Source: Candidatus Rhodoferax mariagerensis
Lineage (GTDB): Bacteria > Pseudomonadota > Gammaproteobacteria > Burkholderiales > Burkholderiaceae_C
Direction of reading: 5' to 3'
DNA length: 64,000 nucleotides
Assembly: GCA_016719055.1 (NCBI GenBank)
Contig: JADKAW010000038.1
Location: 124,001 to 188,000, forward strand
The notes beneath the pieces were generated by a model, which was not told the origin of the DNA, searched no databases, and saw only the letters and a list, made by a program, of their open reading frames with translations. The position numbers were made by a program, and so were the translations under genes. Shown one piece after another: positions 16,702 to 24,523 of this stretch. Position 1 is the stretch's first letter. Each line of letters begins with the position of its first letter.

Positions 16702-17823
16702 TCAGGCTTTGCCCAACGTCGGGTAATCGGTGTACCCCTTGGCCCCGCCACCATAATAGGTGCTGCGGTCGCCCTCATTGAGCGGCTTGCCTTTGCGCAA
16801 GCGCTCCACCAGATCCGGGTTGGCTATGAAGGGGCGGCCAAACGCCACCAGGTCGGCACCTGCGGTCACCGCCTCATCGGCCAGGGCTTTGTCCAGGCCA
16901 TTGTTCACCATCCAGGCACCCTTGCCACCGGCAGCGCGGTAGGCGCGGCGCAGGCCGGTGTAGTCAAAGGGGCGGTCCGACAATTCGCGGGCACCGCCGG
17001 TGGCACCTTCGATGATGTGAACATAAGCCAGATTGAACGCGGCCAGTTCGCGCACCACGTAGTCAAACAGTGGCTGCGGATCGGGGTCAAACGCATCGTT
17101 GGCCGGTGTCACCGGCGACAGGCGAATGCCGGTGCGCCCACCGCCAATGGCGCCGGTGATGGCGCGCACCACTTCGAGCAGCAGGCGGGCGCGGTTTTCG
17201 ATGCTGCCACCAAAGTCGTCGCGGCGCTGGTTGGAGCCGCTTTTCAGGAACTGGTCGAGCAGGTAACCATTGGCGGCATGAATCTCCACCCCGTCAAAAC
17301 CCGCCGTTTCAACCGCGTTGCGGGCAGCGGCCTGGTAGGTGTGCACGATGTCGGGCAGTTCGTAGGCTTGCAATGCGCGCGGCTCGGAGGTTTCAACAAA
17401 GCTGGGCACACCGTCCTGCATCAGCACAGTTTTGGTCTTGGCGGTAATGGCCGAGGGCGCGACAGGTTTGCCACCGCCCGGCTGCAGGCTGGTGTGTGAA
17501 ACCCGGCCCACATGCCAGAGCTGCACCACAATCTTGCCGCCGGCGGCGTGAACACTTTTGGTGACCTGCTTCCAGCCGTCGATTTGTTCGCTGCCGTACA
17601 GGCCCGGCACATCGGCGTAGCCCTGGCCTTGTTGGCTGATGGCGGTGGCCTCGGTAATCAGCAACCCGGCACTGGCGCGCTGGGTGTAGTACTGCGCCAT
17701 CAGCGCCGTGGGGATGGCATCGGGCGCGCGGTTGCGGGTGAGCGGGGCCATGACGATGCGGTTGGCAAGCTGAAGGTCGCCAACGTGGACGGGGTCAAAA
17801 AGGGTGGCGTGGGTATGCGGCAT
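16702..17823 (-). CDS. nemA: Alkene reductase of the old yellow enzyme family (NemA-like)
   Basis: 373 aa, normal for the family. An FMN-dependent TIM barrel that reduces activated C=C bonds and nitro or maleimide compounds with NADPH. FMN and substrate residues sit in IVMAPLTRNRA, VQLWHVGRVSH, FDGVEIHAANGYLLDQFL (the HxxN pair), NQRRDDFGGSIENRARL, TGIRLSP and DLVAFGRPFIANPDL. The substrate cannot be predicted. No TetR-type nemR regulator is adjacent; the gene is convergent with the SulP gene. Confidence 0.88.
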   Translation of the reverse strand: MPHTHATLFDPVHVGDLQLANRIVMAPLTRNRAPDAIPTALMAQYYTQRASAGLLITEATAISQQGQGYADVPGLYGSEQIDGWKQVTKSVHAAGGKIVVQLWHVGRVSHTSLQPGGGKPVAPSAITAKTKTVLMQDGVPSFVETSEPRALQAYELPDIVHTYQAAARNAVETAGFDGVEIHAANGYLLDQFLKSGSNQRRDDFGGSIENRARLLLEVVRAITGAIGGGRTGIRLSPVTPANDAFDPDPQPLFDYVVRELAAFNLAYVHIIEGATGGARELSDRPFDYTGLRRAYRAAGGKGAWMVNNGLDKALADEAVTAGADLVAFGRPFIANPDLVERLRKGKPLNEGDRSTYYGGGAKGYTDYPTLGKA

Positions 17824-17961
17824 GGTCAGTCACTGAAGTGGGATAACAAGAGTTATGGGGGCAGATGGCTCAAATAATAGACCTGTGAACTCATCGGCGG
17901 CCTGTATCAGGCCAGACGGCACCGCCCGGGTCAACCATGCTGCGTTGAAAGGCAGCCCTGT

Positions 17962-18543
17962 TTACCTGGAAAGCTTGAACACCGAGGTTCCGGCCAGCAG
18001 GTTGGGTGCCAGGCGCACGGTTTCGCCGTCCTGAAGACCAAAACTGTCAAGCACGGTCAGGCCATTGGCCTGCGCCAGAATGCCCAGATCGGCATGGGTG
18101 CCGACCCGGATGTTGGGTGTGTCGTACCACTGGTAAGGCAGGCGGCGCGTGACCGGCATGCGCCCGCGCAGCACACTCAGGCGGTTGGGCCAGTGGGCAA
18201 AGTTGGGAAAAGCCACGATGCCGATGCGCCCCACACGCACCGTTTCGCGCAGCATCACCTCGGCATTGCGCAGGTGTTGCAGGGTGTCGATCTGCAGCAC
18301 CACGTCAAACGAGGCGTCCTCAAACATCGACAGCCCTTCATCCAGATTGAGCTGAATCACATTCACACCGCGCTTGACGCAGGCCAGCACATTGGCATCG
18401 TCAATCTCGACCCCATAACCCTGGCAGCCGCGGGTCTGCTGCAAATGCGCCAGCATGGCACCGTCGCCACAGCCCAGGTCAAGCACCCGCGACCCCACGG
18501 GCACCAGCGCGGCCAGCGACTGCTGATTCAAAAGATCGCTCAT
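17962..18543 (-). CDS. metW: MetW methyltransferase-like protein
   Basis: 193 aa with a class I SAM-dependent methyltransferase fold: motif I VLDLGCGDGAML near residue 20, DVVLQIDTLQHLRNAEVMLRE, and GIVAFPNFAHWPNRLSVLRGRMPVTRRLPYQWYDTPNIR, which is characteristic of MetW. MetW is found next to metX in Proteobacteria and supports methionine synthesis by activating the homoserine acyltransferase. The ATG overlaps the metX stop by four bases, so the two are coupled and share the upstream SAM-II riboswitch. Confidence 0.93.
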   Translation of the reverse strand: MSDLLNQQSLAALVPVGSRVLDLGCGDGAMLAHLQQTRGCQGYGVEIDDANVLACVKRGVNVIQLNLDEGLSMFEDASFDVVLQIDTLQHLRNAEVMLRETVRVGRIGIVAFPNFAHWPNRLSVLRGRMPVTRRLPYQWYDTPNIRVGTHADLGILAQANGLTVLDSFGLQDGETVRLAPNLLAGTSVFKLSR

Positions 18544-19676
18544 GGCGTCACCTCAATGCTCTCAAAATAAGAGCGAACTACGCCCATGTAACGGCGGTCA
18601 TCGAGCAAAAAGGCATCATGGCCGTGGGGCGCGTTGATCTCGGCGTAACTCACATCACGCTTGTTGTCGAGCAGCGCCTTGACGATCTCGCGGCTGCGTT
18701 TGGGTGAAAACCGCCAATCTGTGGTGAAGCTCACCAGCAGAAATTTGGCGCTGGCGCGGCCCAGCGCCAGGCTCAGGTTGCCGCCATAAGCGCGCGCCGG
18801 GTCAAAGTAGTCGAGCGCACGGGTGATCAGCAAGTAGGTGTTGGCATCAAAGTACTCGGCAAACTTGTCACCCTGGTGGCGCAGGTAGCTTTCGATCTGG
18901 AACTCGGCCTCCAGCGTGCTGAAGAAAAAGTTGCGCTCGGCTTCACTCTGGCTGGCGGCAATCAGCTTGCGGCCAAACTTCTCGTTCATCACATCATCAC
19001 TCAGGTAGGTGATGTGGCCGATCATGCGGGCAATGCGCAGGCCACGTTTGGGCACGGTGCCGTGCTGGTAAAAGTGGCCACCATGAAAATCAGGGTCGGT
19101 CACGATGGCGCGGCGCGCCACTTCGTTAAAGGCAATGTTTTCAGCAGTCAGGTTGGGCGCGCTGGCAATCACCAGCGCGTGGCGCACCCGGTTGGGGTAT
19201 TGCAGCGTCCAGCTCAGAGCCTGCATGCCACCCAGGCTGCCGCCCATGACCGCTGCCAGCGCCTCAATGCCCAGCGCATCAAGCAGCCGGGCCTGGGCAT
19301 TGACCCAGTCCTCAACCGTGACCACCGGAAAGTCAGCCCCATAAACCAAGCCGGTGTCGGGGTTGATGTGCATCGGGCCGGTTGAGCCAAAACACGAGCC
19401 CAGGTTGTTGACACCAATGACAAAAAACTTGGCCGTGTCGAGCGCCTTGCCGGGGCCGATCATGTTGTCCCACCAGCCCTCGGACTTGTCCTGCCCCGGG
19501 TAGAGACCCGCCACATGGTGCGAGGCGTTGAGGGCGTGGCAGACCAGCACGGCGTTGGATTTGGCGGCGTTGAGCGTGCCGTAGGTCTCGAAACTCAGGG
19601 CGTAATCGCGCAGGGCCGCGCCGCTTTGCAAGGGCAAGGCAGCTTTGAAATGCATGGACTGGGGCGTGGCGATCAT
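18540..19676 (-). CDS. metX: Homoserine O-acyltransferase MetX
   Basis: 378 aa. An alpha/beta-hydrolase that acylates L-homoserine (acetyl- or succinyl-CoA) in the first committed step of methionine synthesis. The nucleophile elbow is VMGGSLGGMQAL (near residue 147). The Asp of the triad is in SFTTDWRFSPKRSREIV, and the His is in NAPHGHDAFLLDD. The ATG at 19676 is chosen because the in-frame region upstream is the SAM-II riboswitch and its terminator. From sequence alone I cannot separate acetyl from succinyl specificity. Transcription should fall when SAM is abundant. Confidence 0.93.
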   Translation of the reverse strand: MIATPQSMHFKAALPLQSGAALRDYALSFETYGTLNAAKSNAVLVCHALNASHHVAGLYPGQDKSEGWWDNMIGPGKALDTAKFFVIGVNNLGSCFGSTGPMHINPDTGLVYGADFPVVTVEDWVNAQARLLDALGIEALAAVMGGSLGGMQALSWTLQYPNRVRHALVIASAPNLTAENIAFNEVARRAIVTDPDFHGGHFYQHGTVPKRGLRIARMIGHITYLSDDVMNEKFGRKLIAASQSEAERNFFFSTLEAEFQIESYLRHQGDKFAEYFDANTYLLITRALDYFDPARAYGGNLSLALGRASAKFLLVSFTTDWRFSPKRSREIVKALLDNKRDVSYAEINAPHGHDAFLLDDRRYMGVVRSYFESIEVTP

Positions 19677-19696
19677 TTCTATCAATGGTTGGGGAC

Positions 19697-19732
19697 AAAA
19701 AAACCCGGTATCGCTAAGGGCAAGACCGGGTT
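19697..19732 (-). terminator. metX: Rho-independent terminator in the metX leader
   Basis: The minus strand has AACCCGGT (19732-19725), a 15-base loop, and ACCGGGTT running into seven Ts. It sits directly after the SAM-II aptamer and 20 bases before the metX start, as an expression platform that would terminate the leader when SAM is bound. Confidence 0.85.
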
Positions 19733-19736
19733 GGCA

Positions 19737-19790
19737 GGCGTCTTTAGCGGTACTTGTTAAGCGCCCGCAATTCTGGCAAATCGGCGCTTT
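19737..19790 (-). promoter_or_regulatory. metX: SAM-II (metA-type) riboswitch
   Basis: The minus strand reads GCGCCGATTTGCCAGAATTG then CGGGCGCTTAACAAGTACCG then CTAAAGACG. This fits the SAM-II H-type pseudoknot: P1 GCGC(C)...GGGCGC with the conserved GATTT and ATTGC loop, and the 3' CGCTAAAGG-like segment that folds back to form P2. A TATACT -10-like box lies just upstream (19795-19800). Position before metXW and a following terminator support the call. Confidence 0.8.
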
Positions 19791-19971
19791 CGGAGTATAG
19801 CAACGCTGCCATTGCCCCGGAGATCGCCCCACAGTGCCCTGATGAAGTGCCAGCCAATGTGCCAGGCAGCCCACGCTGGGTGACTTCAGTCACAGACCAC
19901 GGAGGGAAAAGCAGGCTTAATTGACCTGCCTTCTCATTGTTCTGATTTTTTTGTTCACCTAGGAGTTTTTC

Positions 19972-20163
19972 ATGACCTCAAATGTTGGCGGTATTGACCG
20001 CATCTTGCGTATCGTTCTGGGCCTGGCACTGGTTGGCCTGGCTGCCACCGGCACGGTGGGTTGGTGGGGCTGGCTGGGTCTGGTGCCTCTGGCCACCGGT
20101 GCCATCGGATGGTGCCCGCCCTATGCCATTTTTGGCTTTAGCACCTGCGCAATGAAGAAGTAG
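19972..20163 (+). CDS. DUF2892 small membrane protein
   Basis: 63 aa. VGGIDRILRIVLGLALVGL at the N-terminus and two closely spaced membrane segments ending in GWCPPYAIFGFSTC are the hallmark of the DUF2892 (YgaP_TM) family. The conserved GWCP..Y..FG..T motif holds one cysteine, with a second at FSTC. Members often accompany rhodanese or sulfide-handling genes, but none is adjacent here. AGGAG sits eight bases before the ATG. Confidence 0.88.
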   Translation: MTSNVGGIDRILRIVLGLALVGLAATGTVGWWGWLGLVPLATGAIGWCPPYAIFGFSTCAMKK

Positions 20164-20185
20164 TCTGACGCTGACAAAGCCTGCC

Positions 20186-20226
20186 GCAATGCCCGTCAAG
20201 AGTCTCTTTTGGCGGGCATTGCTTTA
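20186..20226 (+). terminator. Rho-independent terminator after the DUF2892 gene
   Basis: GCAATGCCCG ... CGGGCATTGC hairpin 23 bases after the stop, followed by TTTATC. The weak T-tract makes efficiency uncertain. Confidence 0.6.
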
Positions 20227-20233
20227 TCAAAAG

Positions 20234-20279
20234 AATAGCGCGTTAGGCAGGTAAATAAAGGGCTAGAGGCTGATTTCTT
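20234..20279 (+). repeat. Dispersed ~45-bp repeat downstream of rdgC
   Basis: AATAGCGCGTTAGGCAGGTA followed by AATAAAGGGCTAGAGGCTG. It lies between two convergent genes. Confidence 0.6.
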
Positions 20280-20298
20280 ATCAATGCCGCTGCCAAAC

Positions 20299-21195
20299 TC
20301 AAGCCGCGGGCGTCTCACCACCCAGCGCCTCCAGCATATCTGGCAGCAGCTTGCGCAGCTCGCCGGTGGCAATCGCCACATCGGCGTCAAAACCATCATC
20401 GCCACCCTTGGATATGCCCTCGAACACCACCTCCAGAAACGCCAGCTTTTTCAGTTGCAGGCCTTCGGTCAGCATGAACGACACCCGCTCGGCCCAGGTC
20501 ATGGCCAGCCGCGTGGGCAGTTTGCCCTCTTGCACATACTGTTTGACCTCGTCGGTATCGAGCCGGTGCCTCGTGTAGCGCACCACCGCCTTGGACTCAT
20601 CGGCGGCTTTAAGCTCACACTCGCGGTCGACGCTAAAACCGGCTGGCGCCTCTTGGCTGGTCAGCCATTCGGCCATGGCGGTGGCCGGTGCCACCCGCGT
20701 GTCAACCAAAGTCAGAGCCAGGCCGGGCAGGCTTTGCACCAGCAGAGTCACTACTTCATCAGCGCGGGCCTGGCTGGCGGCGTCGATCAGCAGCAGCCGG
20801 GCCTCGCGGTCAAACCAGACCAGCACGCTGGACTGCTTGGTAAACGCCATGGGCAGCAATTCCAGACGGGTGTCGTCTTTCAGGTCTCGGATTTCTTTTT
20901 TGCCAGGCTTGCGCCCGGTGCTGGTTTCAATGTGGGCGACGCGCTCTTGCACCTTGCGGTTCACCACCGAGGCCGGCAGGGCGCGGGTTTCGACCATCAA
21001 CTTGGCAATCCACTGGCCAGCGACCGATTCGAGCAGCAGCCCGTTGGCCTGGCCACGCGGCTCAATCCAGCCAACAGATTTTTCCTGGCTGGCACCACAC
21101 TCGACAAAGTGGCCGGCGTGCAGGCGTTCTTCGACCTGTTCGGCGGTGCTTTGCCAATCTGGCGCGATGCGGTACATGATGAGATTCTTGAACAC
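20299..21195 (-). CDS. rdgC: Recombination-associated protein RdgC
   Basis: 298 aa, the normal length. RdgC forms a dimeric ring around DNA and modulates RecA-dependent recombination. The N-terminal MFKNLIMYRIAPDW, the central RALPASVVNRKVQERVAHIE...GRKPGKKEIRDLKDD segment and the acidic C-terminal portion are typical. It is nucleoid-associated in the cytoplasm. The start at 21195 needs no adjustment. No operon partners. Confidence 0.93.
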   Translation of the reverse strand: MFKNLIMYRIAPDWQSTAEQVEERLHAGHFVECGASQEKSVGWIEPRGQANGLLLESVAGQWIAKLMVETRALPASVVNRKVQERVAHIETSTGRKPGKKEIRDLKDDTRLELLPMAFTKQSSVLVWFDREARLLLIDAASQARADEVVTLLVQSLPGLALTLVDTRVAPATAMAEWLTSQEAPAGFSVDRECELKAADESKAVVRYTRHRLDTDEVKQYVQEGKLPTRLAMTWAERVSFMLTEGLQLKKLAFLEVVFEGISKGGDDGFDADVAIATGELRKLLPDMLEALGGETPAA

Positions 21196-21384
21196 GGGAC
21201 AGTCTTTCTGGTTGATCGGGTGGTTGCAGGGGGCTGATCATCCCACCAAAAGGGCAGGCCCCAGCTTCATCCAACTTTACATAGCTTTGATCTGGCGTCA
21301 TGGCCGCGATACACAAGCGGCAGATACTTCTTTCCACGCCGATGCCACAGACAGGTCATCAGTACTAACCCAAAGGAAACTCTC

Positions 21385-21951
21385 ATGAAATCAATTTTCA
21401 AAATCTCGCTGATCGCCGGTTTGCTGGCCGCTGCCGCTGCCTCATACGCCATGGGCCCGATGGGTGGCCAGTGCGACATGGGTGCCGGCATGCATGGCCG
21501 CCACGGCATGCAACAAGGCCGCATGGGCCACATGGACCCGGCAAAAATGCAGGCCATGATGGACAAACGCCATGCCGCCCTGAAAGATCAACTCAAGCTG
21601 ACCGCCGCCCAGGAGCCCGCCTGGACCGCTTTTTCTGCGGCCATGAAGCCCATGATGCCAGACATGATGAACAAACAGCGCCCGGACCCTGCCGAAATGG
21701 CCAAGCTGAGCACACCTGAGCGCATTGACAAAATGAAAACCCTGCGCGCCCAGCACATGAGCGACATGACCGCTGCCATGGACAAGCGCGGCGAAGCCGC
21801 CAAGACGTTTTACGCGGTGCTCACCCCAGAGCAGCAAAAAACGTTTGACGCCCACGCCCTGCAGGCCATGGGTGGCAAGCGGGGTGGCAAACCAGGGCAT
21901 GGTGGTATGGGTGGCCAGGGCGGCATGGGTGCCATGCAACCCAAGTCTTGA
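21385..21951 (+). CDS. Spy/CpxP-like periplasmic LTXXQ protein
   Basis: 188 aa. A signal peptide (MKSIFKISLIAGLLAAAAASYA) is followed by a Met/His/Gly-rich N-terminus. Then come a helical body with the LTXXQ-type motif (KLTAAQEPAWTAFSAAM) and a second repeat-like segment (VLTPEQQKTFDAHAL). Spy-family proteins are ATP-independent periplasmic chaperones that are induced by envelope stress and by metals such as zinc or copper. The methionine/histidine-rich ends (GGQCDMGAGMHGRHGM; GKPGHGGMGGQGGMGAM) could bind metal, which is an inference. AAGGAA precedes the ATG. Confidence 0.83.
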   Translation: MKSIFKISLIAGLLAAAAASYAMGPMGGQCDMGAGMHGRHGMQQGRMGHMDPAKMQAMMDKRHAALKDQLKLTAAQEPAWTAFSAAMKPMMPDMMNKQRPDPAEMAKLSTPERIDKMKTLRAQHMSDMTAAMDKRGEAAKTFYAVLTPEQQKTFDAHALQAMGGKRGGKPGHGGMGGQGGMGAMQPKS

Positions 21952-22047
21952 AGCTAAGGGCTCGCTGAGTCCTAACGGGTCAAAAAGCCATCACCTGGTG
22001 TTGAACCAGGCTAGCTGACAAGGGCTGTCGTTCGCGCGGTGCGAACA

Positions 22048-22503
22048 AGGTGCGATTCAAAGTGATGTGGCAACGTAGAAAACCAAAGATTCACGACCCA
22101 TCAAGTGGGGTGACTCAAACCCGGCCCGGTGATTGGGCCATGTGCATGCGGTTTTGGGGTGAAATCACACGCGAGATAGGCCGTGCGGTGGGCCAGCGCT
22201 GCTTGTCGCGCGCCTTTCACCCCAAAGCCCGGTCACATGACCCAATCACCGGGCCTGACACCGTCACCCAATCAACCCATTTGAGAAAACACCTGCCAGC
22301 TTTTCAACAGCTCACACAATCAGTCGGGTGATACGCTTTGCGTAGGTCAAGGAGGAGACCGCGTAGCGGTCGGGGGACACGAAGCAAAGCGTATCGCCCG
22401 GCTGATTGCCATCACCCGTGCGCGGCCTGCCCAGGCGCCATGACCGCCTGCGTGCCAGGTGGGCCTCATTCGAGAGAAGTCCACATCACGTTGAATTTCA
22501 CCC
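22048..22503. repeat. Structured repeat, copy B (complete, TIR-bounded)
   Basis: The ends are imperfect inverted repeats (GGTGCGATTCAAAGTGATG at 22049 against the complement of CATCACGTTGAATTTCACC at 22484-22502). Inside are two hairpin regions. One has 22-bp arms around GGCCCGGTGATTGGG / CCCAATCACCGGGCC, enclosing another hairpin TTTTGGGGTGAAAT ... TTTCACCCCAAA. The second is ATACGCTTTGC ... GCAAAGCGTAT (22331-22395) enclosing GACCGCGTAGCGGTC. About 180 bp are identical to copy A at 3612-3795. No ORF. It lies between the spy-like gene and the RNA-binding protein gene. Confidence 0.85.
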
Positions 22504-22507
22504 GCCA

Positions 22508-22536
22508 AACAAAAAGGGCCTCGAAGGACCCTTTGT
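22508..22536 (-). terminator. Terminator of the RNA-binding protein gene
   Basis: The minus strand has AAAGGGTCC TTCG AGGCCCTTT followed by TTGTTT: a stable UUCG-type loop and a T-rich tail 40 bases after the stop codon. Confidence 0.85.
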
Positions 22537-22575
22537 TTCAAAAGGCGCGAACCTGATGAATAGTTTTGCAGTTGC

Positions 22576-23004
22576 TTAGTAGCTGCTACGGCCACCGCCG
22601 TAACCACCGCCACCGCCGCCGCCTGAACGGCCACCACCGCCAGCGCCACCACCGTAGCCGCCGCCACCTGAGCGACCACCACCGGCACCGCCGCCGTAGC
22701 CACCACCGCCGCCACCGCCACCGAAGCCGCCGCCACCTGAGCGGGGAGGACGCGGCTCCATCGGACGGGCTTCGTTGACCACCAGGCCACGGCCGCCGAA
22801 TTGCTGGCCATTCATGGCATTGATGGCGGTTTGTGCTTGCGCATCATCGCCCATTTCGACAAAACCGAAACCCTTGGAGCGACCAGTGTCACGTTCCATC
22901 ATGACTTTGGCGCTGGTGACGGTACCGTGGGCTGCAAACGCTTGTTGCAGGTCATCATCACGGAAAGAATATGGCAGATTGCCGACGTAAAGTTTGTTGC
23001 CCAT
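22576..23004 (-). CDS. Glycine-rich RNA-binding protein (RRM domain)
   Basis: 142 aa. One RRM occupies residues 1-80 with RNP2 KLYVGNLPY and RNP1 SKGFGFVEM. A 60-residue Gly-rich tail with Arg/Ser/Tyr (GGGGYGGGAGGGGRSGG repeats) follows. Such small RRM proteins in cyanobacteria and Betaproteobacteria are often cold-inducible RNA chaperones. The start at 23004 (MGNKLYVGN) has AGGAG upstream and begins directly with the RRM. The long AT-rich leader (23005-23200) would fit cold-shock control, though no specific element was identified. Confidence 0.9.
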   Translation of the reverse strand: MGNKLYVGNLPYSFRDDDLQQAFAAHGTVTSAKVMMERDTGRSKGFGFVEMGDDAQAQTAINAMNGQQFGGRGLVVNEARPMEPRPPRSGGGGFGGGGGGGGYGGGAGGGRSGGGGYGGGAGGGGRSGGGGGGGYGGGRSSY

Positions 23005-23213
23005 GAAAGGACTCCTCAAAATAACTCAAAACGCGATGGAGTCCATAACCGCAATCAACAAACCATTGAAGAATTAGCGCAGACGCGAAACTGACATTCA
23101 CCGCAAACCATATACCACTTTTAAAAAGCAATACGAGGCGCATGATACGACAAGTTTTTGATTTTCAACAATAATTTTGCTTTACGTCAAAAAAATGCGT
23201 TGGTTTATTGTGT

Positions 23214-23445
23214 TTAGGCTCCATTTCGCTGCTGATCTGCGTCAGTACCACTGTCGGGCTCCTGGTAGTTGCGCCACTGGTGCATGGCATTGCATGGTGA
23301 TCACCTGGCGCTCAAACACCGGGCAGGCGGCGCAAATGGCCATGTGCAAGCGCAACGCCAGCCGCTCCCGCCAAGGCAAATCGCGGTCCTCACGGGCAAT
23401 CACCAGCACGGTCACTTCCTGGCAGGTACGGTTAAACGGGATCAT
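23214..23445 (-). pseudogene. zf-HC2 anti-sigma factor, frameshifted
   Basis: The frame from 23445 (MIPFNRTCQEVTVLVIARED, then RDLPWRERLALRLHMAICAACPVFERQ) has the HxxxCxxC zinc-binding arrangement of small cytoplasmic anti-sigma factors. After VITM the original frame is lost. Reading one base out gives NAMHQWRNYQEPDSGTDADQ...A and a stop at 23214, the expected C-terminus. Its ATG overlaps the sigma-factor stop (ATGA). It would have held the neighbouring sigma factor inactive. Confidence 0.7.
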
Positions 23446-24020
23446 GGTGTAGCAGGTCTGGCAAACCAGTTGAGTTCAAGGCACTCTCGCAAACGCAAGC
23501 GGGCCCGGTGCAGCTGGACATACAGATTGGTCGGCGTCAGGTTCAATTCCTTACATTTCTTCACACGACAGCTCCAACCACTCACGCATGAGAAACAACC
23601 GGCCCTGCACTGCCGGCAATTTGCTGGCGCAGGCTTCCATGACCGTCAAAACTGGCGACTGCACAGGTCTTGTTCGGGGTTGCCCCAATCTGACGGTGTC
23701 TCCTTGAAATGACCGTCAACCTGAAAACCGATGTACTCCATCGGATCGACCAAGTCATCGTCGCTGACGGATGTGCTGACTTCACGGCCATGCTGGCGCA
23801 GCGAGTCGATCACTTTGTGTTTCAGAATGCCGATCAGCCATGTTTTTAGCTGTGACCGGCTCTCAAAGGCCTGGGGTTTGGCCAGCGCCGCCAGCACCGT
23901 TTCGGACACCACGTCTTGTGCCCAGGCGTCGTTGCGCAGCTGCAGCTGCGCAAAACGCATCAGGTAGTCACGGTGCTCCACCAGCTGCTGCGAGAAGGTT
24001 GTGGCGGGTTGACTGCTCAT
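23442..24020 (-). pseudogene. ECF-type sigma factor, at least two frameshifts
   Basis: From the ATG at 24020 the sigma-70 region 2 is readable (QQLVEHRDYLMRFAQLQLRN...WAQDVVSETVLAALAKPQAFESRSQLKTWLIGILKHKVIDSLRQ). Region 4 appears in other frames: VMEACASKLPAVQGRLFLMREWLELSCEEM, then KELNLTPTNLYVQLHRARLRLRECLELNWF. Indels near 23650 and 23555 separate the pieces. Sigma and anti-sigma pairs of this type sit beside DUF2282/DUF692/DUF2063 operons, as here, and presumably controlled the divergent operon starting at 24175. Confidence 0.7.
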
Positions 24021-24174
24021 GGGATGCTGAAATTTGAAAAATGTCGAAAAAAACAAATGGGTGTAAGAAACGGCGGGTTGAACTGACTAAATGATAACCA
24101 GCAGATGTGTAGCCCGAGTGGCTGCCAGTTTGCTGGCCCAACCGATTGACCAACCATTACCAGGAGTTTCCCAA

Positions 24175-24504
24175 ATGAACCAACGTGCCCTCATCTCTTG
24201 TGCTGCTGCTTCCCTCATGTCTCTGGCCATGGTGGCTGGCCCAGCCGCTGCGGCCGAAAAAGAAAAATGTTTTGGCATTGCCAAGGCTGGTCAAAACGAC
24301 TGCGCCAGCCTGTCTGGCTCGCATTCATGCGCCGGTCAAAGCAAGGTGGACATGGACAAGGGCGAGTGGAAATATGTGGCCAAAGGCACCTGCAAAGACA
24401 TGAAAGGCCTGTCCATGGACGAAGCCAAAGCCATGGTGAAAAGAGCTGAACAAGCCACGGTCTTGCCAACACGTAGCGCCCGCCATGTTGACCCATCCCT
24501 GTGA
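24175..24504 (+). CDS. DUF2282 bufferin-type precursor peptide (BufA-like)
   Basis: 109 aa. The ATG at 24175 has CAGGAG nearby and opens a signal peptide (ISCAAASLMSLAMVAGPAAAA). The core has four cysteines in the family pattern (EKCFGIAKAGQNDCASLSG, HSCAGQSK, GTCKDMKG). DUF2282 proteins are the precursors of bufferins, copper-binding RiPPs whose cysteines are modified by a DUF692 enzyme with help from a DUF2063 partner. Both partner genes follow here but are broken. The C-terminus (SMDEAKAMVKRAEQ...) is longer than I expect and may come from a downstream frameshift. Confidence 0.78.
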   Translation: MNQRALISCAAASLMSLAMVAGPAAAAEKEKCFGIAKAGQNDCASLSGSHSCAGQSKVDMDKGEWKYVAKGTCKDMKGLSMDEAKAMVKRAEQATVLPTRSARHVDPSL

Positions 24505-24523
24505 ACGTAGCGCGGTGTCGGGC

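Noticed and set aside
22325..22410. A CRISPR-like or tRNA-like structure in the structured repeat
   Set aside because: The hairpins are inverted, not direct, repeats with no spacers, and no tRNA D/T-loop motifs are present.
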